The notes under the pieces: model-generated
The model's input: only the letters and a program-made list of their open reading frames with translations
Database searches by the model: none
Told to the model about the DNA's origin: nothing
Position numbers and translations under genes: made by a program
Part shown: piece after piece, positions 1-8,305 of the stretch
How positions within the stretch are numbered: the first letter of the stretch is position 1
How the letters are laid out: each line of letters opens with the position of its first letter
Assembly (NCBI RefSeq): GCF_003095395.1
Contig: NZ_QEIJ01000003.1
Location: 186,001 to 250,000, forward strand
DNA length: 64,000 nucleotides
Direction of reading: 5' to 3'
Source: Microbacterium sp. Gd 4-13
GTDB lineage: Bacteria > Actinomycetota > Actinomycetes > Actinomycetales > Microbacteriaceae

Positions 1-85
1 CCCGACTGAACCGGCTTGACGAACGCGTCGCAGAGGCCTCGTCCGGTCGACTCCACGGGCGGCTCGATGTGACAGGATTTCTGGA
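1..85. other. Left edge, no gene assigned
   Basis: No complete gene fits these bases. One plus frame stays open from the edge into the rnhA gene but it is only the shadow frame of rnhA further on, so I cannot say whether an upstream coding sequence ends here. The likely ribosome site of rnhA (ACAGGA) lies about 8 nt before its ATG. Confidence 0.4.
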
Positions 86-649
86 ATGCCCGTCTCCCCC
101 GCTTCCGAGTCCGAATACACCGTCGCGACAGACGGGGCGTGCAAGGGCAACCCGGGACCTGCCGGCTGGGCGTGGGTCGGCGAAGACGGCGAGTGGGCCG
201 CGGGCTCGGTTGTGAAGGGCACGAACAACATCGGCGAGCTGCTCGGGCTGCTGCGAGCGCTCCAGCACCACGCCGACGTTGCGCATCTGCGCATCCAGGC
301 CGATTCGAAGTATGCGATCGACACCTACGAGTCGTGGATGGACGGTCACCGCCGCCGCGGCTGGAAGACCTCCACCGGCGCTCCCACGAAGAACCGCGAA
401 CTGCTCGAACTGCTCATCGAGGCGCGTGACGCCCGGAAGGCGGCGGGCCTGCCCCCCGCCGTGCTGGAGCACGTGCGCGGTCACGCCGGCCACTTGCTCA
501 ACTCATGGGCCGACAACCGCGCGGTGCGCGCCTCGCTGCGCGCCGCCGAGGGAGTCGCGCACGAGTGGTCGTCGCGCGCCGGTCAAGACCGGCTCGACGT
601 CAGCGAGATGCCGCCACGCTCCGCCGAAGACAAGCCGAAGCGCCGCTGA
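86..649 (+). CDS. rnhA: Ribonuclease HI family protein
   Basis: Cuts the RNA strand of RNA-DNA hybrids in the cytoplasm (replication primers, R-loops). The 187-residue product opens with the family signature DGACKGNPGPAGWAW, followed by the catalytic Glu in NNIGELLGL, the Asp in QADSKYAID, and the final Asp in HAGHLLNSWADNRA, so the DEDD set is complete. The charged C-terminal tail of about 40 residues after this is not conserved. The gene converges on the yaeQ-like gene, ending 3 nt from it. ATG chosen because it directly precedes the first beta strand. Confidence 0.93.
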   Translation: MPVSPASESEYTVATDGACKGNPGPAGWAWVGEDGEWAAGSVVKGTNNIGELLGLLRALQHHADVAHLRIQADSKYAIDTYESWMDGHRRRGWKTSTGAPTKNRELLELLIEARDARKAAGLPPAVLEHVRGHAGHLLNSWADNRAVRASLRAAEGVAHEWSSRAGQDRLDVSEMPPRSAEDKPKRR

Positions 650-652
650 CCG

Positions 653-1192
653 TCACTCGATGCCGCGCTCGTGGATCGCGGTGTCGAAGGTCTCGCCGTT
701 GAGCTCGAGGTAGAGCTGACGTTCGGTGACCGAGACGGTCATGGTGTTGCGCCGACTGAGGGCGGTCACGGCTCGGTCGATGAACCCGGGGTCGAAACTG
801 ACCAGGCGCAGCGCGTCGGCACGGTGGATCTTCTTCCCCGCCCAGGGGGCTGCGACCTTCGCGGGATCGCGGTGGGTGTAGACGGCGACGCGCTCGGCGA
901 GTTTGCTCCCGTGGTGCAGGCGCGCAGCATCCGGCGCCCCCACCTCGATCCACGCCTGCAGCGCGCCGGTCAGGTCGCGCACGACGACGGCCGGCTCCTC
1001 CGTCGACGACAGCCCCTCGCTGAAGGCGATGCCCTCCTCGAACTCCAGGCAGTAGGCCAGCACACGGGTGACCATGTAGGCGTCGGTCTCGGACGGATGC
1101 CGCGCGACACGGAGGGCGAGCTCGTCGTAGACGCCGCGGTCGACGTCGGCCAACTGCACGTCGAAGGTGTGGATGGTCGCGCCGGTAGCCAT
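653..1192 (-). CDS. YaeQ family protein
   Basis: A 179-residue YaeQ family member. It matches the family over its whole length: N-terminal ATIHTFDVQLADVDRGVY, the middle LAYCLEFEEGIAFSEGL, and WIEVGAPDAARLHHGSKLAERVAVYTH split over the centre. YaeQ proteins have a PD-(D/E)XK nuclease-like fold; their cellular role is not settled, and the old link to haemolysin expression through RfaH is weak. It stands alone, divergent from pdxH. A TAGGCT box lies 8 nt upstream of the ATG. Confidence 0.9.
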   Translation of the reverse strand: MATGATIHTFDVQLADVDRGVYDELALRVARHPSETDAYMVTRVLAYCLEFEEGIAFSEGLSSTEEPAVVVRDLTGALQAWIEVGAPDAARLHHGSKLAERVAVYTHRDPAKVAAPWAGKKIHRADALRLVSFDPGFIDRAVTALSRRNTMTVSVTERQLYLELNGETFDTAIHERGIE

Positions 1193-1257
1193 AGCGCTCG
1201 AGCCTACGGGGTGGGGATGCTGCGCACCGAACCGCGAGGGGTCGCTCCCCGCAGGAG

Positions 1258-1263
1258 TACTGT
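1258..1263 (+). promoter_or_regulatory. Leaderless-type -10 box of the pdxH-like gene
   Basis: TACTGT is followed by exactly 6 nt and then the ATG at 1270, so transcription would begin at or next to the start codon. No Shine-Dalgarno sequence fits this start. Confidence 0.5.
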
Positions 1264-1269
1264 CGCGTC

Positions 1270-1920
1270 ATGACGAACGCCGATCGCCCCTCTCTCTCCG
1301 GCGACGAGACCCTCGAGCTGCCGGAGTTCGACGCTCCTCCCGCGGCGCCCCTCCCCCTCGCCCAGCGCTGGCTCGCCGACGCCCGGGAGCGCGGAGTGAG
1401 CGAGCCGCTGTCGATGACGTTGGCGACGGCCTCCGCCGACGGGGTCGTCTCGGCGCGCACGGTCGACGTGAAGCGGATCGACGAGCGCGGTCTCGTCTTC
1501 GGCTCCTCGACCCGCAGCCCGAAGGGGCGGCAGCTCGGCGAGAACCCGCATGCGGCGCTCCAGGTGTACTGGCGCGAGACGATGCAGCAGCTGCGGTTCG
1601 AAGGCCGGATCGAGACGCTGACGGATGCGGAGTCCGACGCGCTGTTCGCCGACCGCTCGCCGAAATCGCGCGCGGCGACCGCGGTGGCGCAGCAATCGGT
1701 GCCGTTCGCCGACGCGTCGACGCTCGCCGCACTGATCGAGGAGGCCGACGGCATGCTCGACCGCTTCGGCGACGACGTGCCGCGACCGTCCGACTGGGTC
1801 GCGTACCGCGTCGTGCCCGCCACGGTCGAGTTCTGGCACGGGAGCCGGGATCGCATGCATCGGCGGCTGCGGTATGTCGCGATCGGCCACGGCTGGCGCG
1901 CAGAGCGCCTCCAGCCGTGA
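1270..1920 (+). CDS. pdxH: Pyridoxamine 5'-phosphate oxidase (PdxH-like)
   Basis: FMN-dependent oxidation of pyridoxamine or pyridoxine 5'-phosphate to PLP. The 216-residue product has the PNPOx split-barrel (MTLATASADGVVSARTVDVK, then GLVFGSSTRSPKGRQLGENP, the FMN and substrate site) and ends in the PdxH C-terminal dimerisation segment WHGSRDRMHRRLRY. Length is normal for PdxH. Kynureninase, a PLP enzyme, starts 26 nt downstream on the same strand, so cofactor supply and cofactor use sit side by side. Confidence 0.87.
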   Translation: MTNADRPSLSGDETLELPEFDAPPAAPLPLAQRWLADARERGVSEPLSMTLATASADGVVSARTVDVKRIDERGLVFGSSTRSPKGRQLGENPHAALQVYWRETMQQLRFEGRIETLTDAESDALFADRSPKSRAATAVAQQSVPFADASTLAALIEEADGMLDRFGDDVPRPSDWVAYRVVPATVEFWHGSRDRMHRRLRYVAIGHGWRAERLQP

Positions 1921-1932
1921 CCCGCGCGTGCG

Positions 1933-1938
1933 TAGCAT
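1933..1938 (+). promoter_or_regulatory. Leaderless-type -10 box of kynU
   Basis: TAGCAT followed by 7 nt and the ATG at 1946. It supports this ATG over an in-frame start further upstream inside pdxH. Confidence 0.4.
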
Positions 1939-1945
1939 CGAGCGC

Positions 1946-3181
1946 ATGACCTCCGCCACCGACACGACCGCCGCCCTCCTCGCCGCGGCCGACGAGCTCG
2001 ACGCCGCAGATCCGCTCGCCGCGTTCGTCGACGAGTTCGAGCCCGCGGCCGGCGTCGCCGCCTACCTCGACGGCAACTCGCTCGGACGCCCGGTGCGCGG
2101 CACGGCCGAGCGCATCTCGCGTTTCGTGGCCGGCGAATGGGGCACGGGCCTCATCCGCTCGTGGGACGAGGGGTGGATGCAGCGTCCGTTCGACGTGGGC
2201 GACCGTATCGGACGCGTCGCGCTCGGGGCAGCCGCCGGGCAGACCGTCGTCGCCGACTCGACCACCGTGCTGCTCTACAAGCTCGTCGCCGCCGCACTCC
2301 GCGGAGTGCCGGCGGGCGGTCGCATCCTCATCGAGCGAGGAAACTTCCCCACCGACCGCTTCATCGTCGACGCTCTCGCCACCGCCCAGGGCCTCAGCGT
2401 CGACTGGCTCGATCCCGACCCGATCGTCGGAGTCATGCCCGCCGACGTCGCCGCCGCGCTCACCGACCGTACGGCGCTCGTCGTTCTGAGCCACGTCGAC
2501 TACCGTTCGGGCGCGCTCGCCGACATGGCCGCGATCACCGCCCTCGTTCGCGATACCGACGCCATGATGCTGTGGGACGTCTGCCACAGCGCGGGAGTCG
2601 TGCCGATGCGACTCGACGAATGGGGCGTCGATCTGGCGGTGGGCTGCTCGTACAAGTACCTCAACGGTGGCCCCGGCGCGCCCGCGTTCGCTTACGTGCG
2701 CGCAGAGCTGCAGCACCGCATCGAGCAGCCGATCCAGGGCTGGATGGGTGCGGCCGACGTCTTCGCCATGGGCCCCGCTTACCGTCCGGCGGCCGGCATG
2801 CGCCGACTCTTGAGCGGTACGCCCCCGATCGTGGGGATGCTGCCGATGCAGGGCATGCTCGACCTGCTCGACCGCGCCGGCGTCGACGCCGTGCGGGAGA
2901 AGAGCCGTTCGCTGACGACCCTCGCGATCCGCGCCTACGACGAGGTTCTGGCGGAGCGAGGTGTCGAGCTGCTCACCCACCGCGACGCCGCACGCCGCGG
3001 ATCGCACGTGCTGCTCGGCCACCCGTCCTTCCGCGCGGTGACCGAGCAGCTGTGGCTCGACGGGGTGATCCCCGACTTCCGCGGGCCCCAGGGCATCCGG
3101 ATCGGCCTGTCGCCCCTGAGCACGACGCACGCCGAGACGGTGCGCGCAATCGCGGCGATCGCCGCCATCCTCCGCGACTGA
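1946..3181 (+). CDS. kynU: Kynureninase
   Basis: PLP-dependent cleavage of L-kynurenine to anthranilate and alanine in tryptophan catabolism. The 411-residue protein is a fold-type I aminotransferase-like enzyme: AAYLDGNSLGRP near residue 39, substrate loop GWMQRPFDVGD, DVCHSAG with the cofactor-binding Asp near 211, and the PLP lysine in SYKYLNGGPG (about K237). C-terminal FRGPQGIRIGLSPL is typical. An in-frame start exists at 1874 inside pdxH; 1946 fits family length and its own -10 box. No other kyn gene is in the window. Confidence 0.92.
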   Translation: MTSATDTTAALLAAADELDAADPLAAFVDEFEPAAGVAAYLDGNSLGRPVRGTAERISRFVAGEWGTGLIRSWDEGWMQRPFDVGDRIGRVALGAAAGQTVVADSTTVLLYKLVAAALRGVPAGGRILIERGNFPTDRFIVDALATAQGLSVDWLDPDPIVGVMPADVAAALTDRTALVVLSHVDYRSGALADMAAITALVRDTDAMMLWDVCHSAGVVPMRLDEWGVDLAVGCSYKYLNGGPGAPAFAYVRAELQHRIEQPIQGWMGAADVFAMGPAYRPAAGMRRLLSGTPPIVGMLPMQGMLDLLDRAGVDAVREKSRSLTTLAIRAYDEVLAERGVELLTHRDAARRGSHVLLGHPSFRAVTEQLWLDGVIPDFRGPQGIRIGLSPLSTTHAETVRAIAAIAAILRD

Positions 3182-3198
3182 GCGTTCGCTGCGCTCAG
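3178..3198. terminator. Bidirectional hairpin between kynU and ald
   Basis: CTGAGCG, a 7-nt loop, then CGCTCAG. The stop codons of both convergent genes lie in the two arms. The stem is short and has no T-run, so efficiency is uncertain. Confidence 0.45.
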
Positions 3199-4280
3199 AG
3201 GCCGAAGGCGGCGCGCACTCCCGCGTTGCGCACCTCGCCCACACGGACGTTGAGCCCGGCGGCGAGAGCGGGATCGGCGGCGGATGCGGCGTCCCACCCC
3301 GCGTCGGCGATCGCCGTGATGTAGGGCAGGGTCGCGTTGCCGAGCGCCCGCGTCGCGGTGAACGGCACGGCGCCCGGCATGTTCGCGACGCAGTAGTAGA
3401 GCGATTCGTGCACGCGGAACGTCGGGGCGTCGTGGGTCGTCGGACGGGAACCTTCGAAGCATCCGCCCTGGTCGATAGCGATGTCGACGAGCACCGAACC
3501 CGGCTTCATCGACGCGACCATCTCGTCGGTGACGAGCTTCGGCGCCGCCGCGCCCGGCACGAGCACCGATCCGATGACGAGGTCGGCGTCCGCGACCTGC
3601 TGGCCGATCTCGTAGCGGGTCGAGGCCCGTGTCTGCACGGCGCCTCCGAAGCGCGCCTCGAGCGCGCGCAGGCGGGGCACGGAGAGGTCGACGACCGTCA
3701 CGTCGGCGCCGAGTCCGAGCGCGTTGGCCGCGGCGTGCTCGCCCGCGACCCCACCCCCGATGACGACGACCTTGCCCTTCGGCGTGCCCGGGATGCCGCC
3801 GAGCATGACGCCCCGGCCACCGTGGGCGGCGAGGAGCGCGTTGGCACCCACGACGATCGACAGCCGGCCCGCGACCTCGCTCATGGGCGCGAGGAGAGGG
3901 AGCGAACGGTCGGGGGCCTGCACCGTCTCGTAAGCCACCGCGGTGATGCCGCTGTCGACGAGCGCGTCGGTCAGCGGGCGATCGGCAGCGAGGTGCAGGT
4001 AGGTGAACAGCGTGAGATCGGGCCGGAAATTCCCGTACTCGCTCGCGATCGGTTCTTTGACCTTGACCACGAGCTCGGCGAGACCCCACGTCTCCTCGGC
4101 CGTGCCCACGACATCAGCGCCTACGGCTTCGTACTGCGCATCGGTGAAGCCGCTCCCCTCTCCCGCGCCCTCCTGCACGATCACCCGGTGACCGCGATGG
4201 ATGAGCGCATCGGCGCCCGCGGGGGTGAGAGCGACACGGCGCTCGTTGTTCTTGATCTCGAGCGGGACGGCGATGCGCAT
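3195..4280 (-). CDS. ald: Alanine dehydrogenase
   Basis: NAD-dependent L-alanine to pyruvate plus ammonia, reversible. The 361-residue product begins MRIAVPLEIKNNERRVALTP, carries the pyruvate-binding region with VVKVKEPIASEYG and LFTYLHLAAD (catalytic Lys and His), and the Rossmann loop VVIGGGVAGEHAA. The C-terminal VANMPGAVPFTATRAL is diagnostic for Ald over PntAA or lysine enzymes. ATG at 4280 has a good ribosome site (AGAAGGAG, 5-6 nt upstream); a longer frame to 4358 is rejected for that reason. It may use alanine released by kynureninase next door; that link is inference. Confidence 0.95.
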   Translation of the reverse strand: MRIAVPLEIKNNERRVALTPAGADALIHRGHRVIVQEGAGEGSGFTDAQYEAVGADVVGTAEETWGLAELVVKVKEPIASEYGNFRPDLTLFTYLHLAADRPLTDALVDSGITAVAYETVQAPDRSLPLLAPMSEVAGRLSIVVGANALLAAHGGRGVMLGGIPGTPKGKVVVIGGGVAGEHAAANALGLGADVTVVDLSVPRLRALEARFGGAVQTRASTRYEIGQQVADADLVIGSVLVPGAAAPKLVTDEMVASMKPGSVLVDIAIDQGGCFEGSRPTTHDAPTFRVHESLYYCVANMPGAVPFTATRALGNATLPYITAIADAGWDAASAADPALAAGLNVRVGEVRNAGVRAAFGL

Positions 4281-4450
4281 GGGTACTCCTTCTGGGAGAT
4301 GTCCTGCGATCATCGCAGCTGCGCGGCCCGATTCGGCGAAGGACCACCCCGGGCCCATCCGATTCGGCCTCCGCTACGGATAGAAGTGCAAGGCGGGGGG
4401 CCTTCTCCCAGACGCGCCTGTCTCCCACGACAGAAGGACGGCATCGCGAC

Positions 4451-4792
4451 ATGGCACACCTGTTCTACGGCGGCGGGGCGACTCCGATCGAACTGCCCGA
4501 CCGGCTGCTCGCGCACGTGAAGATCGTCATCGCGGCGAAGCTGCGCCGGGGCGAGAGCTTCACGTTGACGTGGCGGCACCCGCACGACGCTGTCGACGGC
4601 CGCACCACGGTGTGGATCCAGCCGTCGATCGCGTTGCGTTTCGTGTTCGCCAGCGCCGAACCCGAGCTGCTCGATCCCGACCTGCTCCGCGGATTGGCGA
4701 TGCAGGCGGCCTCGACCGGGGGGCTCGTCTTCGACCTCAACGACCTCGAGCACCAGCCGGTCGAGCGTCGGACGACAGCGGTGATGGCCTAA
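4451..4792 (+). CDS. DUF7882 family protein
   Basis: A 113-residue protein of a family I know only from Microbacteriaceae and relatives: MAHLFYGGGATPIELPDRLLAHVKIVI, then LRRGESFTLTW, TTVWIQPSIALRFVFAS. Members are often mislabelled ATP-dependent DNA ligase because some are fused or adjacent to ligases, but this one has no nucleotidyltransferase motif. Function unknown. It is probably monocistronic, with a ribosome site AGAAGGA about 12 nt upstream and a strong terminator after it. Confidence 0.8.
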   Translation: MAHLFYGGGATPIELPDRLLAHVKIVIAAKLRRGESFTLTWRHPHDAVDGRTTVWIQPSIALRFVFASAEPELLDPDLLRGLAMQAASTGGLVFDLNDLEHQPVERRTTAVMA

Positions 4793-4847
4793 GCGATCGC
4801 CCTCCACGCGGGAGGATCGGCGCCCGCGGGAAGGCTACGCCGAAGAA

Positions 4848-4890
4848 CGCGAACGGATGCTGTCGGCCCACGCCGCAGCATCCGTTCGCG
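4848..4890. terminator. Bidirectional terminator made of inverted GGATGCTG words
   Basis: Perfect 15-bp stem CGCGAACGGATGCTG with its complement, 13-nt loop, between the convergent DUF7882 gene and the lamin-tail gene. The stem contains the window-wide repeated word GGATGCTG in opposite orientations. Confidence 0.7.
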
Positions 4891-4899
4891 CGATGGCGA

Positions 4900-7800
4900 C
4901 TAGCCGATCCGTGCCCGGCGCCGCAGGAGCACGATCGCCCCACCCAGCAGGAGCAGCAGAAGACCCGCCGCCGCCGCGGTCGCCGGCGCCGTGCCGCCGG
5001 TTGCCGGGAGAGTGTGCGCCGCGACCGCGGCCGGCGACGCGGAAGGACTCTGCGAGACCGCGGGGCTCGGCGTGACCGAGGGGCTCGGGGTCGGTTCGGT
5101 CGGCTCGGTCGGTGCGACCGCGGGCAGGCTGCCGAGGTGCAGCGCACCCGACGTCACGCCGTCGGCGAACCACCACGCCGGCCGATCCTGGCCCGCGGAC
5201 AGCGGAGTCGGAAGCGTCGCGAAGCCCTCGTTGTTGAGGTTCGGCATGCTCGCCGGTCGGGCGAATCGGGCGAGACCCGGCTCGGCCGTGCCGTTCAGCG
5301 TGATCTGCGCCGACGCACCTTCGCACCCGTCGTCGCAGACCGCCCACATCACGCCCAGCGCGGTGTCGTAGTCGAGCGCCATGACGCCGGCGATACCCGG
5401 ATCGATGGTCGAGACGAGCGTGGCGACGCCGTTCGCGGCGAGCGCGAAGGCGTACACGTCGCCGGTGTCTTCGACCGCGACGAAGAACAGGCCGTCGCCG
5501 TGACCGGCGTAGAGGGCCGGGTCGTACGGGGCGTTCGTGCGGTCGTCGTAGAGAGCGCCCGCCAGATCGGTGTCGGCGACCCATTCGACCGCTTCGATCC
5601 CGAGGTTCGCACCGACCGCCGGGAGCAGAGCGGTGAGGTCCCACTCCTGGGTGGCCACCACGTCTCGACCGGGAGCGACGGGGTCGAGCTTGAGCACGAC
5701 GTTCTGGTTGACGCCCTTCGCGCTGTTGTCGCGCTCGGAGGCGACGTACACGTAGCCGTCGTTCGCGACCGTGATGCCCTCGGTGTCGGGGCCTGCTGCC
5801 GACGGGTTCGTGGCGTCCTTCTGGAAGCGCGCGCGCTTGCCGTCCTTCCAGCCGTCGGCGAACGACGTGCTGCCGTCTGCGGCGACGTCGAGTTTCCAGA
5901 ACGTTCCCGTGCCGTTGTCGATCGCCCACAGGGAGGTGCCCCCTGCGGTGACCTGCGTGTCGAGTCCGGAGCTGTCGGCGAGGAACGTCGCCGTGGCGTC
6001 GAGCGCCGAGACGTCGGGCGAGCCGGGCCAGACGCCCACCGGCACCTCGCCGGCGCACACGTTGGCTGCGCCCTTCGTCGACTCGGCGGTCACCGTGAAG
6101 GTGCCGGTCGTGTCGGCGCAGCGGCCCCAGGTGGTGGCGGCGTGATCGGCGCCCCACGACGTCTCGTCGATCAGCGCGTCGCCTTCGAACAGTCGCACGA
6201 CGTCGTCGCCGCCCAGGCCGAAGCCGAGGTCGGCCCGCTCGATGACGAGGTAGCCGCGCGGGGCGATCATCGTTCCCGCGGGGATGGCGAATCCGTGCGT
6301 GTCGTCGTCGTCTTTCACGATGATCCCCGACACGTCGAGCGACGCGCCCGTGGGGTTCACCAGCTCCACCCAGTCGTCGGGCGATCCGCCGTCGGATTCC
6401 ACCTCGTTGATGCGGACGGGGTTGCCGCACGCGTTGCGCAGGCCCTTGGTCGAGACCGCGACATCGCCGAAGGCACCGACGCCGTCGGCGCATCGTGCCC
6501 ACACGCCGTCCGCGTGCGCGCCGTAGACATGCTCGTCGACGGTGTTGCCGGTCGCATCGCGAACGGTCACGGTATCTCCGTTGCCGAGTCCGAACGAGAA
6601 GTTCGTCGGCTGGTCGAACACGAAGAATGCGCCGGGTTCGATCACGGTGCCGTTCGGCAGCGGCGTGGTCTCGGCGGCATGACCGGCGGGGTCGTTGTCC
6701 ATCACCGTGAAGCCCGAGAGATCGACCGTTGTGGCGCCGGTGTTGACGACCTCCACCCAGTCGGTGGCGTCGCCATTCGATTCGATCTCGTTGATCTTCA
6801 CATCGGGCATGACGCACGAGTTCGTCGCACCGGGCGTCGCTTCTGCGAGGCGGAACGGTCCGACGCCGTCGGGGCAGCGTGCGTAGGTGGCCGCGGCGAC
6901 GTCACCGTCGATGGCGGCGTGGTCGGTCCAGGGCAGCGTGTCGTCGACCAGTGCGCCCGCGGTGTCGAACAGACGGATGCGGTCGGCCTTCCCGATCCCG
7001 ATCGGGTCGCTGAATCGCGTCTCGACACCCGCGACGAGGCCGATGCTCGCTTCGTCGACGACGAGGTGCTCTCCGGCAGCGATGGAGGTGCCGGGCCGGA
7101 ACTGCCAGCGGTGATCGTCGGAGTTGTCTCGGATCTCGAAGCCCGAGATGTCGAAGGGCTCGGTGCCCGGGTTGTAGAGCTCCACCCAGTCCGCCGGCTG
7201 AGAGTCGACCTCGTTGATGACGACGCTGCCGGGCACGGTCAGCGGATCGCAGACGTTCGCCCCGCCCGGTGTCGCCTTCGTCGCGGCGGCCCAGGCTCCC
7301 GACCCGTCGGGGCAGCGTGCGAAGACCGCGAGCGGAGCCGTGTTCGTGTAGGGGTGACTGTCGACGACGGTCTTCGACGCGTCGTACAGCACGACCTCGT
7401 CGCTCTTGCCGAGGCCGAAAGCGAAGTCCACGTCGGTCACGAGCACGACGAACCCGCCCGGCGCGAGCACCGTTCCGGACGGCACCGCGCCGAACCGGTC
7501 GCGCTTGTCGTCCGACATCGTCCAGCCGGTCAGATCGACCGCGCTCTCTCCCCCGTTGAAGAGCTCCACCCGGTCGGAGTACCCCGAGATCTCGTCGTAG
7601 ATGATCTCGTTCAGCACGACACCGGCGGGCCCCGCCGGTTCCGACGGCGTCTCGGGTTCGATCGGCGCGAACGCGTTCGGTTCCCCCTTCGTCGCAGCGC
7701 TCGTGCTCTGCCAGTCGGGGCTTGCCCCCTCGCGCACTCCCCACGTGGTGGCGCCGTGCGCGGTCCACGAACGCTCGTCGACGAGCGCTCCGGTGGTGTC

Positions 7801-8151
7801 GAACAGACGCACCTTGTCGGCACCGCCGAGGCCGAAGTCGAAGTCGCCCTCGCCGGAGGAGAGAAGCTCGTCGATCACGAGGAACGCATTCGGGGCGAGC
7901 GTCGTCCCCGTGGGGAAGACGTAGGAGCTCGCGTCCTTGTCGTCCTTCACGACGAAGCCGTCGAGCACGATCGCCGCGTCCGTGGGGTTGTGGAACTCGA
8001 TCCAATCGCCCGGCACACCGCCCGACGATTCGACCTCCGAGATGCGGACCCCGGGTTCGGCAGCGATGGCGGCGGCGGGCAACGAGACGATCGCGGTGGC
8101 GCTCAGGGCGCACACGGCGGCGGCCGCGAGCCCGCGGGAAAGGCGGGACAT
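4900..8151 (-). CDS. Sortase-anchored protein with five lamin-tail domains
   Basis: A 1083-residue surface protein. Signal peptide at 1-31 (AAAIAAEP cleavage region). Five lamin-tail (LTD) beta-sandwich domains at roughly 33-160, 177-305, 306-445, 448-575 and 578-705, each opening with an INE(V/I)(E/D)S-like strand and DWVEL(Y/V)NP. Residues about 706-1010 form a beta-propeller-like region. A Pro/Thr/Ser linker leads to LPATGG (near 1048), a hydrophobic span and RRRARIG: a cell-wall sorting signal. LTD proteins are often found with secreted nucleases or phosphatases, but no catalytic domain is evident, so a structural or binding role is likely. ATG at 8151 has a GAGGAG ribosome site; the open frame continues to 8577 without a signal peptide. 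Confidence 0.88.
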   Translation of the reverse strand: MSRLSRGLAAAAVCALSATAIVSLPAAAIAAEPGVRISEVESSGGVPGDWIEFHNPTDAAIVLDGFVVKDDKDASSYVFPTGTTLAPNAFLVIDELLSSGEGDFDFGLGGADKVRLFDTTGALVDERSWTAHGATTWGVREGASPDWQSTSAATKGEPNAFAPIEPETPSEPAGPAGVVLNEIIYDEISGYSDRVELFNGGESAVDLTGWTMSDDKRDRFGAVPSGTVLAPGGFVVLVTDVDFAFGLGKSDEVVLYDASKTVVDSHPYTNTAPLAVFARCPDGSGAWAAATKATPGGANVCDPLTVPGSVVINEVDSQPADWVELYNPGTEPFDISGFEIRDNSDDHRWQFRPGTSIAAGEHLVVDEASIGLVAGVETRFSDPIGIGKADRIRLFDTAGALVDDTLPWTDHAAIDGDVAAATYARCPDGVGPFRLAEATPGATNSCVMPDVKINEIESNGDATDWVEVVNTGATTVDLSGFTVMDNDPAGHAAETTPLPNGTVIEPGAFFVFDQPTNFSFGLGNGDTVTVRDATGNTVDEHVYGAHADGVWARCADGVGAFGDVAVSTKGLRNACGNPVRINEVESDGGSPDDWVELVNPTGASLDVSGIIVKDDDDTHGFAIPAGTMIAPRGYLVIERADLGFGLGGDDVVRLFEGDALIDETSWGADHAATTWGRCADTTGTFTVTAESTKGAANVCAGEVPVGVWPGSPDVSALDATATFLADSSGLDTQVTAGGTSLWAIDNGTGTFWKLDVAADGSTSFADGWKDGKRARFQKDATNPSAAGPDTEGITVANDGYVYVASERDNSAKGVNQNVVLKLDPVAPGRDVVATQEWDLTALLPAVGANLGIEAVEWVADTDLAGALYDDRTNAPYDPALYAGHGDGLFFVAVEDTGDVYAFALAANGVATLVSTIDPGIAGVMALDYDTALGVMWAVCDDGCEGASAQITLNGTAEPGLARFARPASMPNLNNEGFATLPTPLSAGQDRPAWWFADGVTSGALHLGSLPAVAPTEPTEPTPSPSVTPSPAVSQSPSASPAAVAAHTLPATGGTAPATAAAAGLLLLLLGGAIVLLRRRARIG

Positions 8152-8268
8152 GGGTCTCCTCGGGAAAGACGTGATCGGGTCACGTCCAACCCACCACCTC
8201 GAGGTGACGCGCACACAGACAGGAGGTGGACGACGGATGGACGCCGACGGCGGCGTACGCCTGCCGAA

Positions 8269-8295
8269 CGGATGCGGCGGACCCCGCAGCATCCG
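8269..8295 (-). terminator. Hairpin terminator after the histidine kinase gene
   Basis: Twelve-base arms (CGGATGCGGCGG and CCGCAGCATCCG, one mismatch) with a 3-nt loop, 11 nt past the kinase stop. It is another inverted pair of the GGATGC(T/G)GC word. Confidence 0.6.
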
Positions 8296-8305
8296 CTCCC
8301 CCGCG

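Noticed and set aside
4451..4792. DUF7882 gene as ATP-dependent DNA ligase
   Set aside because: Common database label, but the 113-residue product has no KxDG or other ligase motif. The true ligase is at 43824-45347.
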